DNA of 20,267 bases, taken from the IMG/VR virus record IMGVR_UViG_3300042321_001299, positions 1 to 20,267 of that record; one strand, written 5' to 3'. The notes beneath the pieces are model-generated. The model ran no database searches, was not told where the DNA came from, and saw only the letters and a list, made by a program, of their open reading frames with translations. The position numbers and the translations under genes are program-made. This document shows, one piece after another, positions 1-5,860 of the stretch; position 1 is the first letter of the stretch; every line of letters starts with the position of its first letter. Source of the stretch: a virus.

Positions 1-119
1 CCGGCCCGCTTCATGGCGGCCTGTAGGTGTTTCTTCGCGACACTTCGCGGCAGCTCGTCGTATCGCTTCATCAGCTCACCGATCTGGCCGCCCATGTCGC
101 TCCACGAAATAGAGATCAC
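1..119 (-). CDS. HK97 gp10-like head-tail/minor tail protein, 5' part only
   Basis: This is the N-terminal 39 codons of a gene that runs off the left edge. It starts at a GTG (119-117) that overlaps the TGA of the upstream head closure gene in a GTGA junction. The visible residues contain a WSDMGGQIGELMKRYDELPR stretch followed by a basic helix. Position, directly after connector and head-closure genes, and this kind of N-terminus fit the HK97 gp10 family (a tail-completion or neck component). That assignment rests mainly on synteny because most of the protein is outside the window. Confidence 0.6.
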   Translation of the reverse strand, partial: MISISWSDMGGQIGELMKRYDELPRSVAKKHLQAAMKRA

Positions 120-448
120 GAGACCTGCTCCTCGACGGTCAGCTCCAGGTCCTCGCGGTTCCCCTGCTCGACGACGGCCGAGATATAGAGCAGCCTGCCG
201 CCGCGGGCGAGCCATCGGAGCCGCTGGTCACCTGCCAGCCCGGAGCGGTAACGCGTGTAGACCGTGGCCGAGATCCCGCCGCCGACCTGGCCGCGTCGGG
301 CCTGCTCGTTGTAGCTCGTGGCCTCGTAGGAGCCGAAGATCGTCGCGACCGCCTCCCAGGTCTCGACGGTCCCGCCGGCCGCGTTTCGCGTGCGGACGGG
401 TCGCTCCAGGACGAAGACTTCGCGGTAGCGGCCGGCAGCTCGTGCCAT
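116..448 (-). CDS. Head closure / head-tail adaptor protein (SPP1 gp16-like)
   Basis: A 110-residue protein. The family forms a ring beneath the head-tail connector that closes the DNA-filled head and receives the tail. The pattern is typical of the phage head-tail joining family: a basic N-terminus, a strand with VLERPVRTRNAAGGTVETW, then TVYTRYRSGLAGDQRLRW and a C-terminal strand ending in REDLELTVEEQ. The start is set at the ATG at 448-446, which shares one base with the upstream TAA (TAATG). An in-frame ATG 18 bases further upstream, inside the previous gene, is less likely. Its neighbours are the connector (upstream) and a gp10-like gene (downstream), the usual neck order. Confidence 0.8.
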   Translation of the reverse strand: MARAAGRYREVFVLERPVRTRNAAGGTVETWEAVATIFGSYEATSYNEQARRGQVGGGISATVYTRYRSGLAGDQRLRWLARGGRLLYISAVVEQGNREDLELTVEEQVS

Positions 449-1008
449 TACCAGCCTCCGTTCCACGAGCTGGCCGCGAGGAGCGTCTCGAAGGCCTGGG
501 GCAGCTCGCCGCCGCCTTCGGTGTTCAATACGCCGCGGTTCTCGAACTGGTGGTTGACGTAGGCCAGGATCGCCGAGCGGACCATCGGCTCGATCGTCGA
601 GCCCGGGGCGACGCCGGCCCAGTAGGTGACGACGATCTTCTCGGTCGTCTCATTGTCGAGCGTGACGGTAGCCGGGAACGCGTCCTGGTCGACCTCGTAG
701 TCGGACGCCGACAGGGCAGTCCCGTCGACCGTGATCGTGATCGGATAGGTCGCGGAGATCAGCACGGGCGGAGCCGGCAGGTGGAGGATCTTCCCGCCCG
801 TCTTCCAGGTCGCCCGGTACTGTGTCGCGACGAGTGTCACCGAGAGCCGGCTCTCGACCAGCCGGCGGGCCGCGGCGACCTTGTCGAGGAGGAACCGATC
901 GTGTTCCGTCTGGTCCTGGGCGAGCGAGACCTGGGCCTTCGCCTCGGTGAGCGAGACGGGCTCGACGAGGGGCCACTGAAGGACGCGGATCGTGTCGGGC
1001 TTCGCCAT
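448..1008 (-). CDS. Head-tail connector protein (HK97 gp6-like / phiE125 gp8-like)
   Basis: A 186-residue protein resembling the gp6-type connector that docks on the portal as a ring. The N-terminal half is helical: VSLTEAKAQVSL, then a helix with HDRFLLDKVAAARRLVESRL, which is the signature of this family. A central beta region follows (ITVDGTALSASDYEVDQD, then EKIVVTYWAG), and then a C-terminal helix with MVRSAILAYVNHQFENRG. The ATG at 1008 has a strong Shine-Dalgarno GGAGG a few bases upstream (plus strand cctccgg near 1014-1021). It lies immediately after a strong hairpin that separates it from the major capsid gene. Confidence 0.85.
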   Translation of the reverse strand: MAKPDTIRVLQWPLVEPVSLTEAKAQVSLAQDQTEHDRFLLDKVAAARRLVESRLSVTLVATQYRATWKTGGKILHLPAPPVLISATYPITITVDGTALSASDYEVDQDAFPATVTLDNETTEKIVVTYWAGVAPGSTIEPMVRSAILAYVNHQFENRGVLNTEGGGELPQAFETLLAASSWNGGW

Positions 1009-1039
1009 GCTCGCCTCCGGAGGTCCCTATAGAGAGAGA

Positions 1040-1069
1040 GCCGGGGCCGGCATCCCTGCCAGCCCCGGC
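1040..1069 (-). terminator. Strong hairpin between capsid and connector genes
   Basis: On the minus strand a 12-bp stem (one G-T wobble, otherwise complementary GC-rich) closes a 6-base loop (1052-1057). It is followed by a CT-alternating run (1031-1039) rather than a pure T-tract. It sits in the 85-bp gap after the major capsid stop. It could be a leaky terminator or an mRNA-stabilising 3' structure that raises capsid protein output over the downstream neck genes. The lack of a U-tract makes full intrinsic termination uncertain. Confidence 0.55.
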
Positions 1070-1093
1070 CCCCGAGAATCACATCGACACGGG

Positions 1094-2320
1094 TCAGGAG
1101 GTCGCCTTCGCCAGCCGACCGACGAACTCGGGGCCGTGATTCAGCACGCCGAGGCGGCTGGATCCGACGAAGAGCGTCTGACGGCTGCGGACGAGCAGCT
1201 CCTTCGCGACCGTGATCTGGATCCCTTCGGCAGCGAGGCCGACCGCGGTCGACTTCGAGAAGTCACCGTAGAGGGCGAGCGTGGTCGCCGGCATACCCTT
1301 GGCGAGGTAGACCGGAGCACCGTAGACCGTCGGGACCACTCGACCGCCACCGACCGTCATGGTCGTCTGTTGGGCTGCCCACAGCTTCATCAGGTCGACG
1401 TAGCCGGCCTTTGAAGCCACCCACGCGCCGGTTCCCATGATGCTTTCGTCCACCTTCCCGACCACGTCCGCGAGGTTCGCGGCGGTCGTCGAGGCGTTGA
1501 GAGCCACGGTCACGGTGTTGGGGTTGCTCGCGATCGCGGCGACCGCGGCCGGGAGGCCGGAGATCGTCGGCGATGACGCGTTGCCGGTAAGCCACTTCTG
1601 GTCATACCAGGTAGCGAACCCGTAGGACATCCGGTCGACGAGCAGGCCAGCCACGTCGATCGGCGAGTCGTTCAGGAGGGCGTTCGACACCGCGACCGAG
1701 CCGCCGGCCTCGTAGAGGGTCAGCGTCGGGCCGCTGGTCGACAGGTCCTGGTCCGTGAACGCCGCGTTCTCGGCGGCATACGCGACCGTGAACTCGCCGC
1801 TCTTCGGAAGGTTGATGCTCTGGCCTCGGGGCCGGAATACGCTCGCGAGCTGCATCGCGACCGACTGGTACTGGAGCCGGTTGACGATCGCGTCATACAG
1901 CTCGGTCACGACGTAGGAGTCACCGTAGCCGCTGACGGTCTCGCCCATGGCTCGCTTCTCGCCGCTGGCGAGACGGACCAGGAACTCGCCGACATCGGCT
2001 GCGACCTTCGCCGAGCGGAACGCTCGAACGCCGGCCCGGATGTCGGGCCGCGAGAAGTCCTCGACCTGGGCCACTTCGGCCGGCTTCGGCGAGCTGGCCG
2101 ACTCGGTGACCGTGCGGAGGCTGGCGACCTTCTCGTCGAGGGCTCGCTCGGCGGCCGCTTCCTTCGAGATCGTGTCGGACTGCTCCGACAGGGACGCGAG
2201 CCGCTCTTCGATCCGGGTTCGCTCGGAATCGTCGGCCGGCTCGACGGCGCGGAGATCGGTGATCTCGGCGGCGACCTTGGCGGCGTCATCCTGGAGGCGG
2301 GCGAGCTTGGGCGACGGCAT
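1094..2320 (-). CDS. Major capsid protein, HK97 fold
   Basis: A 408-residue HK97-family capsid protein. Residues 1 to about 75 are charged and helical (coiled-coil), as expected of a delta/scaffold domain that the prohead protease removes. The region after residue ~110 carries the shell fold, including VVTELYDAIVNRLQYQSVAM, RGQSINLPKSGEFTVAYAAE and the C-terminal strand with KELLVRSRQTLFVGSSR typical of the family. Start ATG at 2320 is preceded by GAAGGGA. It is separated from the protease gene by about 3.5 kb of other genes, which is unusual because protease and capsid are normally adjacent. A 97-bp gap upstream may hold a promoter, but I see no convincing -35/-10 pair. Confidence 0.93.
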   Translation of the reverse strand: MPSPKLARLQDDAAKVAAEITDLRAVEPADDSERTRIEERLASLSEQSDTISKEAAAERALDEKVASLRTVTESASSPKPAEVAQVEDFSRPDIRAGVRAFRSAKVAADVGEFLVRLASGEKRAMGETVSGYGDSYVVTELYDAIVNRLQYQSVAMQLASVFRPRGQSINLPKSGEFTVAYAAENAAFTDQDLSTSGPTLTLYEAGGSVAVSNALLNDSPIDVAGLLVDRMSYGFATWYDQKWLTGNASSPTISGLPAAVAAIASNPNTVTVALNASTTAANLADVVGKVDESIMGTGAWVASKAGYVDLMKLWAAQQTTMTVGGGRVVPTVYGAPVYLAKGMPATTLALYGDFSKSTAVGLAAEGIQITVAKELLVRSRQTLFVGSSRLGVLNHGPEFVGRLAKATS

Positions 2321-2381
2321 GGGGAGTCCCTTCGTGTTCGTGTGGTGTCCTTACCGCACATCACGATATGAGAGGCCGCCG

Positions 2382-2394
2382 CGGCAGAATCTCG
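2382..2394 (-). repeat. 13-mer shared with the gap upstream of the portal gene
   Basis: The minus-strand 13-mer CGAGATTCTGCCG occurs here, 62 bases upstream of the capsid start codon. The same 13-mer lies at 8444-8456, 27 bases upstream of the portal start codon. Both copies lie in or at the edge of small gaps ahead of structural genes. It may be a regulatory site or a coincidence; no function can be read from the sequence. Confidence 0.3.
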
Positions 2395-2417
2395 CGGAGC
2401 GTTCTACGGTAGGACGG

Positions 2418-2717
2418 TCAGCGACACGTCCCCGACGTGCATGTCTTCGCACGCTCCGCGACACATCGCGGGCACTTACAGCCGCAGCGTTGCTCGATCT
2501 TCCCGTCGGGCTTCCACACTCCGCGGACGCACGTCTTCCCGCAGTCGCAGTCCTGCGGCGTCGGCGACGGCGGAGCCGGAGCGTCGACGAGCATCGAGGC
2601 ACGAGCGGCCGACACGGCCGCGGCGGCCTTCGGGGCCTCGAGGTCGACGGACCTCGGGTCCGACGAGAGCCAGACCAGAAATGCGACGAACACGTTCCAG
2701 ATTCCGGAAAACGACAT
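2418..2717 (-). CDS. Small membrane-anchored cysteine-rich protein
   Basis: A 99-residue protein of unknown function. Residues 5-18 (GIWNVFVAFLVWLS) form an N-terminal membrane segment or uncleaved signal. An Ala/Pro-rich spacer follows (about 25-55), and then a 43-residue tail with nine cysteines (C57, C59, C63, C78, C80, C82, C85, C93, C98). The cysteine spacing could bind zinc or form disulfides; if exported to the periplasm, disulfides are more likely. The ATG at 2717 shares a base with the upstream TAA (TAATG), so it is coupled to the small membrane gene and is the last member of the papain-protease cassette. Inference: a partner in envelope disruption or an inhibitor or regulator of the cassette protease. 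I do not recognise a named family. Confidence 0.72.
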   Translation of the reverse strand: MSFSGIWNVFVAFLVWLSSDPRSVDLEAPKAAAAVSAARASMLVDAPAPPSPTPQDCDCGKTCVRGVWKPDGKIEQRCGCKCPRCVAERAKTCTSGTCR

Positions 2718-2986
2718 TACCAGCCCCTTCCGTTGTGAATGATCGGATAGCCGTCGTCTCCGACGTTCGCGGACCTGGCGACGTGGTGGTCGGGCTGCGG
2801 CTCCTCGGGAGGCTTCTCGGCCAGGAGGGCGACCCAGAGCAGGCTCCGAGCGGCCCTGGCGATCCACCGCACGACCGGCCGGTCGGCGGGCTTCGGCGTA
2901 ATGTCATGCGACGAGGCGAGCCAGTAGCCGACGATCAGGGCGACAGCAACGGCGGCGAGCGTGCGGCGATCCATGGCGATCCTCAC
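2717..2986 (-). CDS. Small membrane protein in protease cassette
   Basis: An 89-residue protein with a GTG start at 2986 overlapping the TGA of the protease gene (GTGA). Residues ~9-26 (TLAAVAVALIVGYWLASS) form a clear membrane helix. A second weaker amphipathic or hydrophobic stretch (about 40-56, RWIARAARSLLWVALLA) follows, then a polar tail with HH and a C-terminal NGRGW. Size, hydrophobicity and position next to an exported hydrolase fit a holin, pinholin or spanin-like accessory, but no motif proves this. No family recognised. Confidence 0.65.
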   Translation of the reverse strand: MRIAMDRRTLAAVAVALIVGYWLASSHDITPKPADRPVVRWIARAARSLLWVALLAEKPPEEPQPDHHVARSANVGDDGYPIIHNGRGW

Positions 2987-4110
2987 GGGGCGAGTGTGAA
3001 CGTGTGCGGAGCGAACCAGTCGGCGATCGTTTCGGGCGGGGCCGGCGTCAGCCAGTTTCCGTTATGGAGATCGCGCCAGCCGAAGCCACTGACCGAGCCG
3101 ACCGCGAATGAGTCCTTCGCCCGGAGCATGGATTCCACGACGGGCCGCGTCACCCAGAACGATCCGTCCGGCTGATCGGCCGGAAACTTGCCGCGGTAGG
3201 TGATCCATCGGGGTCCCCAGCTATTCAAACACAGGAGAGCGTCCGACGGTGATCCGTTCGCCTGGTAGCGGACCGCAACGAAACACATCTGGTGAGCCCA
3301 CTGGCCGGAGGCGGCCGCGTAGCCCTGAGCGTCGGTCGTGCTCGCGAATCCTTGCATCGAAGCCACAGGCACGGGGAACCCGGCCTCGATCGCGGCTGCC
3401 GCCTCGGCCCAGGTGGTCACGAGCGCGACATGGGCGGCCGGGTGCTTCTTCGCGATCGCGTCGAGCTTCCCGCCGTCTCCCTGGCCGCCACATCCGTAGG
3501 CTCCCCAGTCCTTCGCTCGGTTCGCGGAGTAGGCCGAGAGGTCGTAGCGGTCGAACTTCTCGCGGTAGACGACGCCCCAGTCGCGGACGAACCGAGCGGC
3601 CGCGGCCCCATACGATCCGTCGGAGTAGCCGCCGACCGGCGACGAGCCGTCACCTGATCGGCCGCGGGCCTCGACACGGGATCCGCCATATAGCGCCTCC
3701 GAACTCGGGAAGAGCGGAGGCTCGGCCAGTCGGCCCGTCTCCCAGTCGATCGACTGGGCGATCCAGATTCCGTGAGCCCAGCCCCAGGAAACACAATCCC
3801 CAATTCCCTGGCGTTCGCAGACCCAGGGCTTCCCGTAGCGGGCCAGGTGAGCGCGAACCGCGGAGCGATAAAGGAACGTGTCGACGCCTTTCGCCTCGCG
3901 GACCGTCTCGGCTCCGGCATCGCGAAAGAGCGGCTGGGGCAGCTCCGCGAGGAATCGCTCGACTCCCTGCGGGTCTGGACGGTAGCCGAAGTTTTCGTCT
4001 CCCCAGCCGGCAGGGCCGGGGCCTCGGCCGAGGCCGGCGACAATCGCAGCGGCCGCGAGCCCCAAGAGCAGAGCGACGGCGAGCCAGCGAAGAGCGTTAG
4101 CGCGAGGCAT
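2983..4110 (-). CDS. Membrane-anchored papain-like (C1) cysteine protease
   Basis: A 375-residue protein. Residues 10-28 form an Ala/Gly-rich hydrophobic segment (signal anchor). The rest reads as a papain-family catalytic domain: oxyanion Gln101 and nucleophile Cys106 in RQGIGDCVSWGWAHG, a GGYSDGSYGAAAARFVRDWG region as in cathepsins, His273 in WAHQMCFVAVRY, and Asn296 in CLNSWGPRW. All four family catalytic residues are therefore in order. Expected role: peptide-bond hydrolysis outside the cytoplasm, since the topology is N-in/C-out. Start ATG 4110 has GAGGG upstream; a GTG at 4134 is an alternative. It overlaps the preceding membrane gene by 14 nt and is followed by a GTGA-coupled membrane protein. 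No muramidase, amidase or transglycosylase is visible in the window, so this may be the lytic enzyme. The papain assignment is strong; the lysis role is inference. Confidence 0.85.
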   Translation of the reverse strand: MPRANALRWLAVALLLGLAAAAIVAGLGRGPGPAGWGDENFGYRPDPQGVERFLAELPQPLFRDAGAETVREAKGVDTFLYRSAVRAHLARYGKPWVCERQGIGDCVSWGWAHGIWIAQSIDWETGRLAEPPLFPSSEALYGGSRVEARGRSGDGSSPVGGYSDGSYGAAAARFVRDWGVVYREKFDRYDLSAYSANRAKDWGAYGCGGQGDGGKLDAIAKKHPAAHVALVTTWAEAAAAIEAGFPVPVASMQGFASTTDAQGYAAASGQWAHQMCFVAVRYQANGSPSDALLCLNSWGPRWITYRGKFPADQPDGSFWVTRPVVESMLRAKDSFAVGSVSGFGWRDLHNGNWLTPAPPETIADWFAPHTFTLAP

Positions 4111-4645
4111 CGGCGGCAGCCCTCGCGATTTCACGGTAGGCCGCGACCCACGCGGACCGCTGGGCCGGCGTCAGCGGACCGCCGGACGTGCCGGCCGTCG
4201 CGTCCAGGTGTTGCTTGATCCTCTCGCGGGCTCGCGGGTGCTTCTCCCCGAGCGAGACTCCGCGACATCGCAGCTCGCGGGCACGCTGGCGGAGATCGTC
4301 GACGGCGACGCCTGTCCGGATCAGCGGCTCGGCCTGCATCGAATCCCATTCGATCTCCGAGGCCAGCTCCTCCATCAGGGCTGACACGGTCGCGGCGTCG
4401 GCCGCGGCGTCGGGGCCGACGAACGTCCCGCGGAGCGAGAAGCCTGGGGCCGGGCCGGGGGCCGGCTGCGGCGTCGGGGCCGGCGGAGCGGACGAGCCCC
4501 ACGCGAAGGCGGCCGCCGCGAGCAGGGCAGCCCCGGCGACGTGTCGCCGTTCCAGGGTCGGCAGCGACACGTCGCCGATGTACTTGGTGAACTTGTCGCC
4601 GGCGAACGCATAAACCGCGGCGGCGATCAGGAGGGCGACGATCAT
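4097..4645 (-). CDS. Two-helix membrane protein with proline-rich linker
   Basis: A 182-residue protein. Hydrophobic segments are at residues 1-15 (MIVALLIAAAVYAFAG) and ~36-51 (AGAALLAAAAFAWGSS), followed by a Pro/Ala linker (PPAPTPQPAPGPAPG, about 54-68). A soluble helical C-terminal domain follows, with a single cysteine in RELRCRGVSLGEKHPRARER. The ATG at 4645 overlaps the TGA of the holin-like gene (ATGA), and its end overlaps the protease start. The layout (membrane anchor, extended linker, helical domain) recalls spanin or peptidoglycan-spacer-type proteins, but no family is recognised. Probably works with the adjacent protease. Confidence 0.7.
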   Translation of the reverse strand: MIVALLIAAAVYAFAGDKFTKYIGDVSLPTLERRHVAGAALLAAAAFAWGSSAPPAPTPQPAPGPAPGFSLRGTFVGPDAAADAATVSALMEELASEIEWDSMQAEPLIRTGVAVDDLRQRARELRCRGVSLGEKHPRARERIKQHLDATAGTSGGPLTPAQRSAWVAAYREIARAAADASR

Positions 4646-5019
4646 CGGGCAAGCCTCACGAGTGGAAGGAGCTGCTCGATCACGCCGCCCGCGAGAGCCA
4701 GGACCAGCGACCGGACGGCCGGGCGGGCCACGAGCCAGATCGGGTAGAGCGTCACCGGGACCGCGTAGTCGGCGACGGCGTCGAAGAGCCGGGCGACCGC
4801 GTCGAGGGCGAGGGCCTTCTTCTCCTTCCCGGAGAGAGCCGCCACGGAGTCGAGGGCCGAGACGACAAGCCGGAGGAGCGCGAGGAGCAGCTCGCCGAAC
4901 TCCGACCAGGTCAGGCCGTCGGCGGCCGCGACCTTCGCCGACGCGATGTACGTCGTGATCTTGTCGAGGAGGCCCGGCTGGTCGACGGCCTCGGTGATCG
5001 GAACGGTGGTGATGCTCAT
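4642..5019 (-). CDS. Holin-like hydrophobic/amphipathic small protein
   Basis: A 124-residue protein with long hydrophobic or amphipathic helices: FGELLLALLRLVVSALDSVA (about 41-60), a polar GKEKKALALDAVARLFDAVAD stretch, then VPVTLYPIWLVARPAVRSLV (about 88-107) and a hydrophobic C-terminus. Start ATG 5019 has GGAGG 9-13 bases upstream and forms an ATGA junction with the zinc-ribbon gene. The GKEKK-containing helix and size are reminiscent of LLH-type holins, but this is resemblance by eye. It could alternatively be a membrane-associated structural protein. Context with an exported protease favours a role in envelope passage. Confidence 0.65.
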   Translation of the reverse strand: MSITTVPITEAVDQPGLLDKITTYIASAKVAAADGLTWSEFGELLLALLRLVVSALDSVAALSGKEKKALALDAVARLFDAVADYAVPVTLYPIWLVARPAVRSLVLALAGGVIEQLLPLVRLAR

Positions 5020-5171
5020 CGCTTCCGCCTCCAGACTTGATCGGCCGGGACCACTTGTCGGCGACGTTGCCGGCAGCTCTGACACTCGACGTATCGGACC
5101 TGGCGGTCGCCGGCCCGCTTGCTCGACTCGACGCGGCAGCGGCCGCCGCAGGTCAGGCATGTGGTGGTCAC
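5016..5171 (-). CDS. Small zinc-ribbon protein
   Basis: A 51-residue basic protein with CxxC pairs at C5/C8 and C30/C33 plus C12, spaced like a zinc ribbon. Arg/Lys-rich stretches surround it and a WRRKR tail ends it. The start is the GTG at 5171 that overlaps the TGA of the upstream decoration-like gene (GTGA). The layout (CxxC, ~21 residues with RY before the second CxxC) resembles Ogr/Delta-type late activators or other tiny phage zinc ribbons. It opens the membrane/protease cassette and might regulate it, but this is inference. Confidence 0.7.
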   Translation of the reverse strand: MTTTCLTCGGRCRVESSKRAGDRQVRYVECQSCRQRRRQVVPADQVWRRKR

Positions 5172-5848
5172 ACGAGCACTCCGACGACAGAGACCTCGAC
5201 GACCGCGACCCACTGATAGGTGAGCGAGACGGCCGAGCCGGTGGCGGTCGCCGCGGCAGAGAGAACGACGGCGGTCCCGCTCGTGATCTCGGCGACGGTC
5301 GTCCCGGCCGGGATGCCGGTCCCCGAGACGGCCATACCGACAGCCAGGCTGGCCGTGGACGAGATCCCGGCGACGGCCGTCGAGCCGTTCGTGGTGTTGC
5401 CAGCGGTGACAACCGCGGTCGCGTTGTTCGTGACGCGGAGCGTCTTCGACGTGGTCGTCGTCGGCAGGCCCGCGACCGGGGCGTAATGAACCGCGACGCC
5501 GCTCGCCCCGACCAGGTAGGCCGTGACCTGGGTCCAGCCGTTCGACGTACCTTGGTCGATGGTCAGCGTCGCGCCAGTTGAGGCGTTGCTGATCGTGATC
5601 TGCTTGACCGCCGAGAATCCCGTGGTGACGGTGCCCCCGAGGATCGTCGACTCTAGGGCACGGAGGTCGAGCGTGGTCGCGGCGGCGGCCGCCAGCGTCA
5701 GCGTCCCGAACCAGAGGCCGTTCGCCTGCCCCGAGGCCGTGCCGTTGATCAGGTCGGTCCGAAGAGTGGCGTCGCGTGAGATCACCAGGTCGCCATCGGA
5801 GTAAACCGAGCGGATCTGAACCGCGCTATTGTGGGTGAGCGTGGGCAT
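5168..5848 (-). CDS. Beta-rich capsid decoration/head structural protein with nested domain
   Basis: A 226-residue Thr/Ala/Val-rich, almost all-beta protein. Residues ~35-145 (GTASGQANGLWFGTLTLAA, then LGGTVTTGFSAVKQITISNA) and the last strand YQWVAVVEVSV look like the decoration or head structural proteins commonly encoded beside HK97-type capsid genes. Between TLRVTNNATA and VSLTYQWVAV, about residues 146-207, a separate module appears (NGSTAVAGISSTASLAVGMA, then VSGTGIPAGTTVAEITS), a repeat type I associate with phage structural and tail proteins. Start ATG 5848 has AAGGGG upstream, 12 bp after the protease stop. Role (capsid decoration versus head fibre) is inferred from position and composition. 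Confidence 0.65.
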   Translation of the reverse strand: MPTLTHNSAVQIRSVYSDGDLVISRDATLRTDLINGTASGQANGLWFGTLTLAAAAATTLDLRALESTILGGTVTTGFSAVKQITISNASTGATLTIDQGTSNGWTQVTAYLVGASGVAVHYAPVAGLPTTTTSKTLRVTNNATAVVTAGNTTNGSTAVAGISSTASLAVGMAVSGTGIPAGTTVAEITSGTAVVLSAAATATGSAVSLTYQWVAVVEVSVVGVLV

Positions 5849-5860
5849 ATCGTCCCCTTG

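Noticed and set aside
5020-5412. N-terminal extension of the holin-like protein to 256 residues
   Set aside because: It overlaps the zinc-ribbon and decoration genes off frame; ATG 5019 has a strong GGAGG site.
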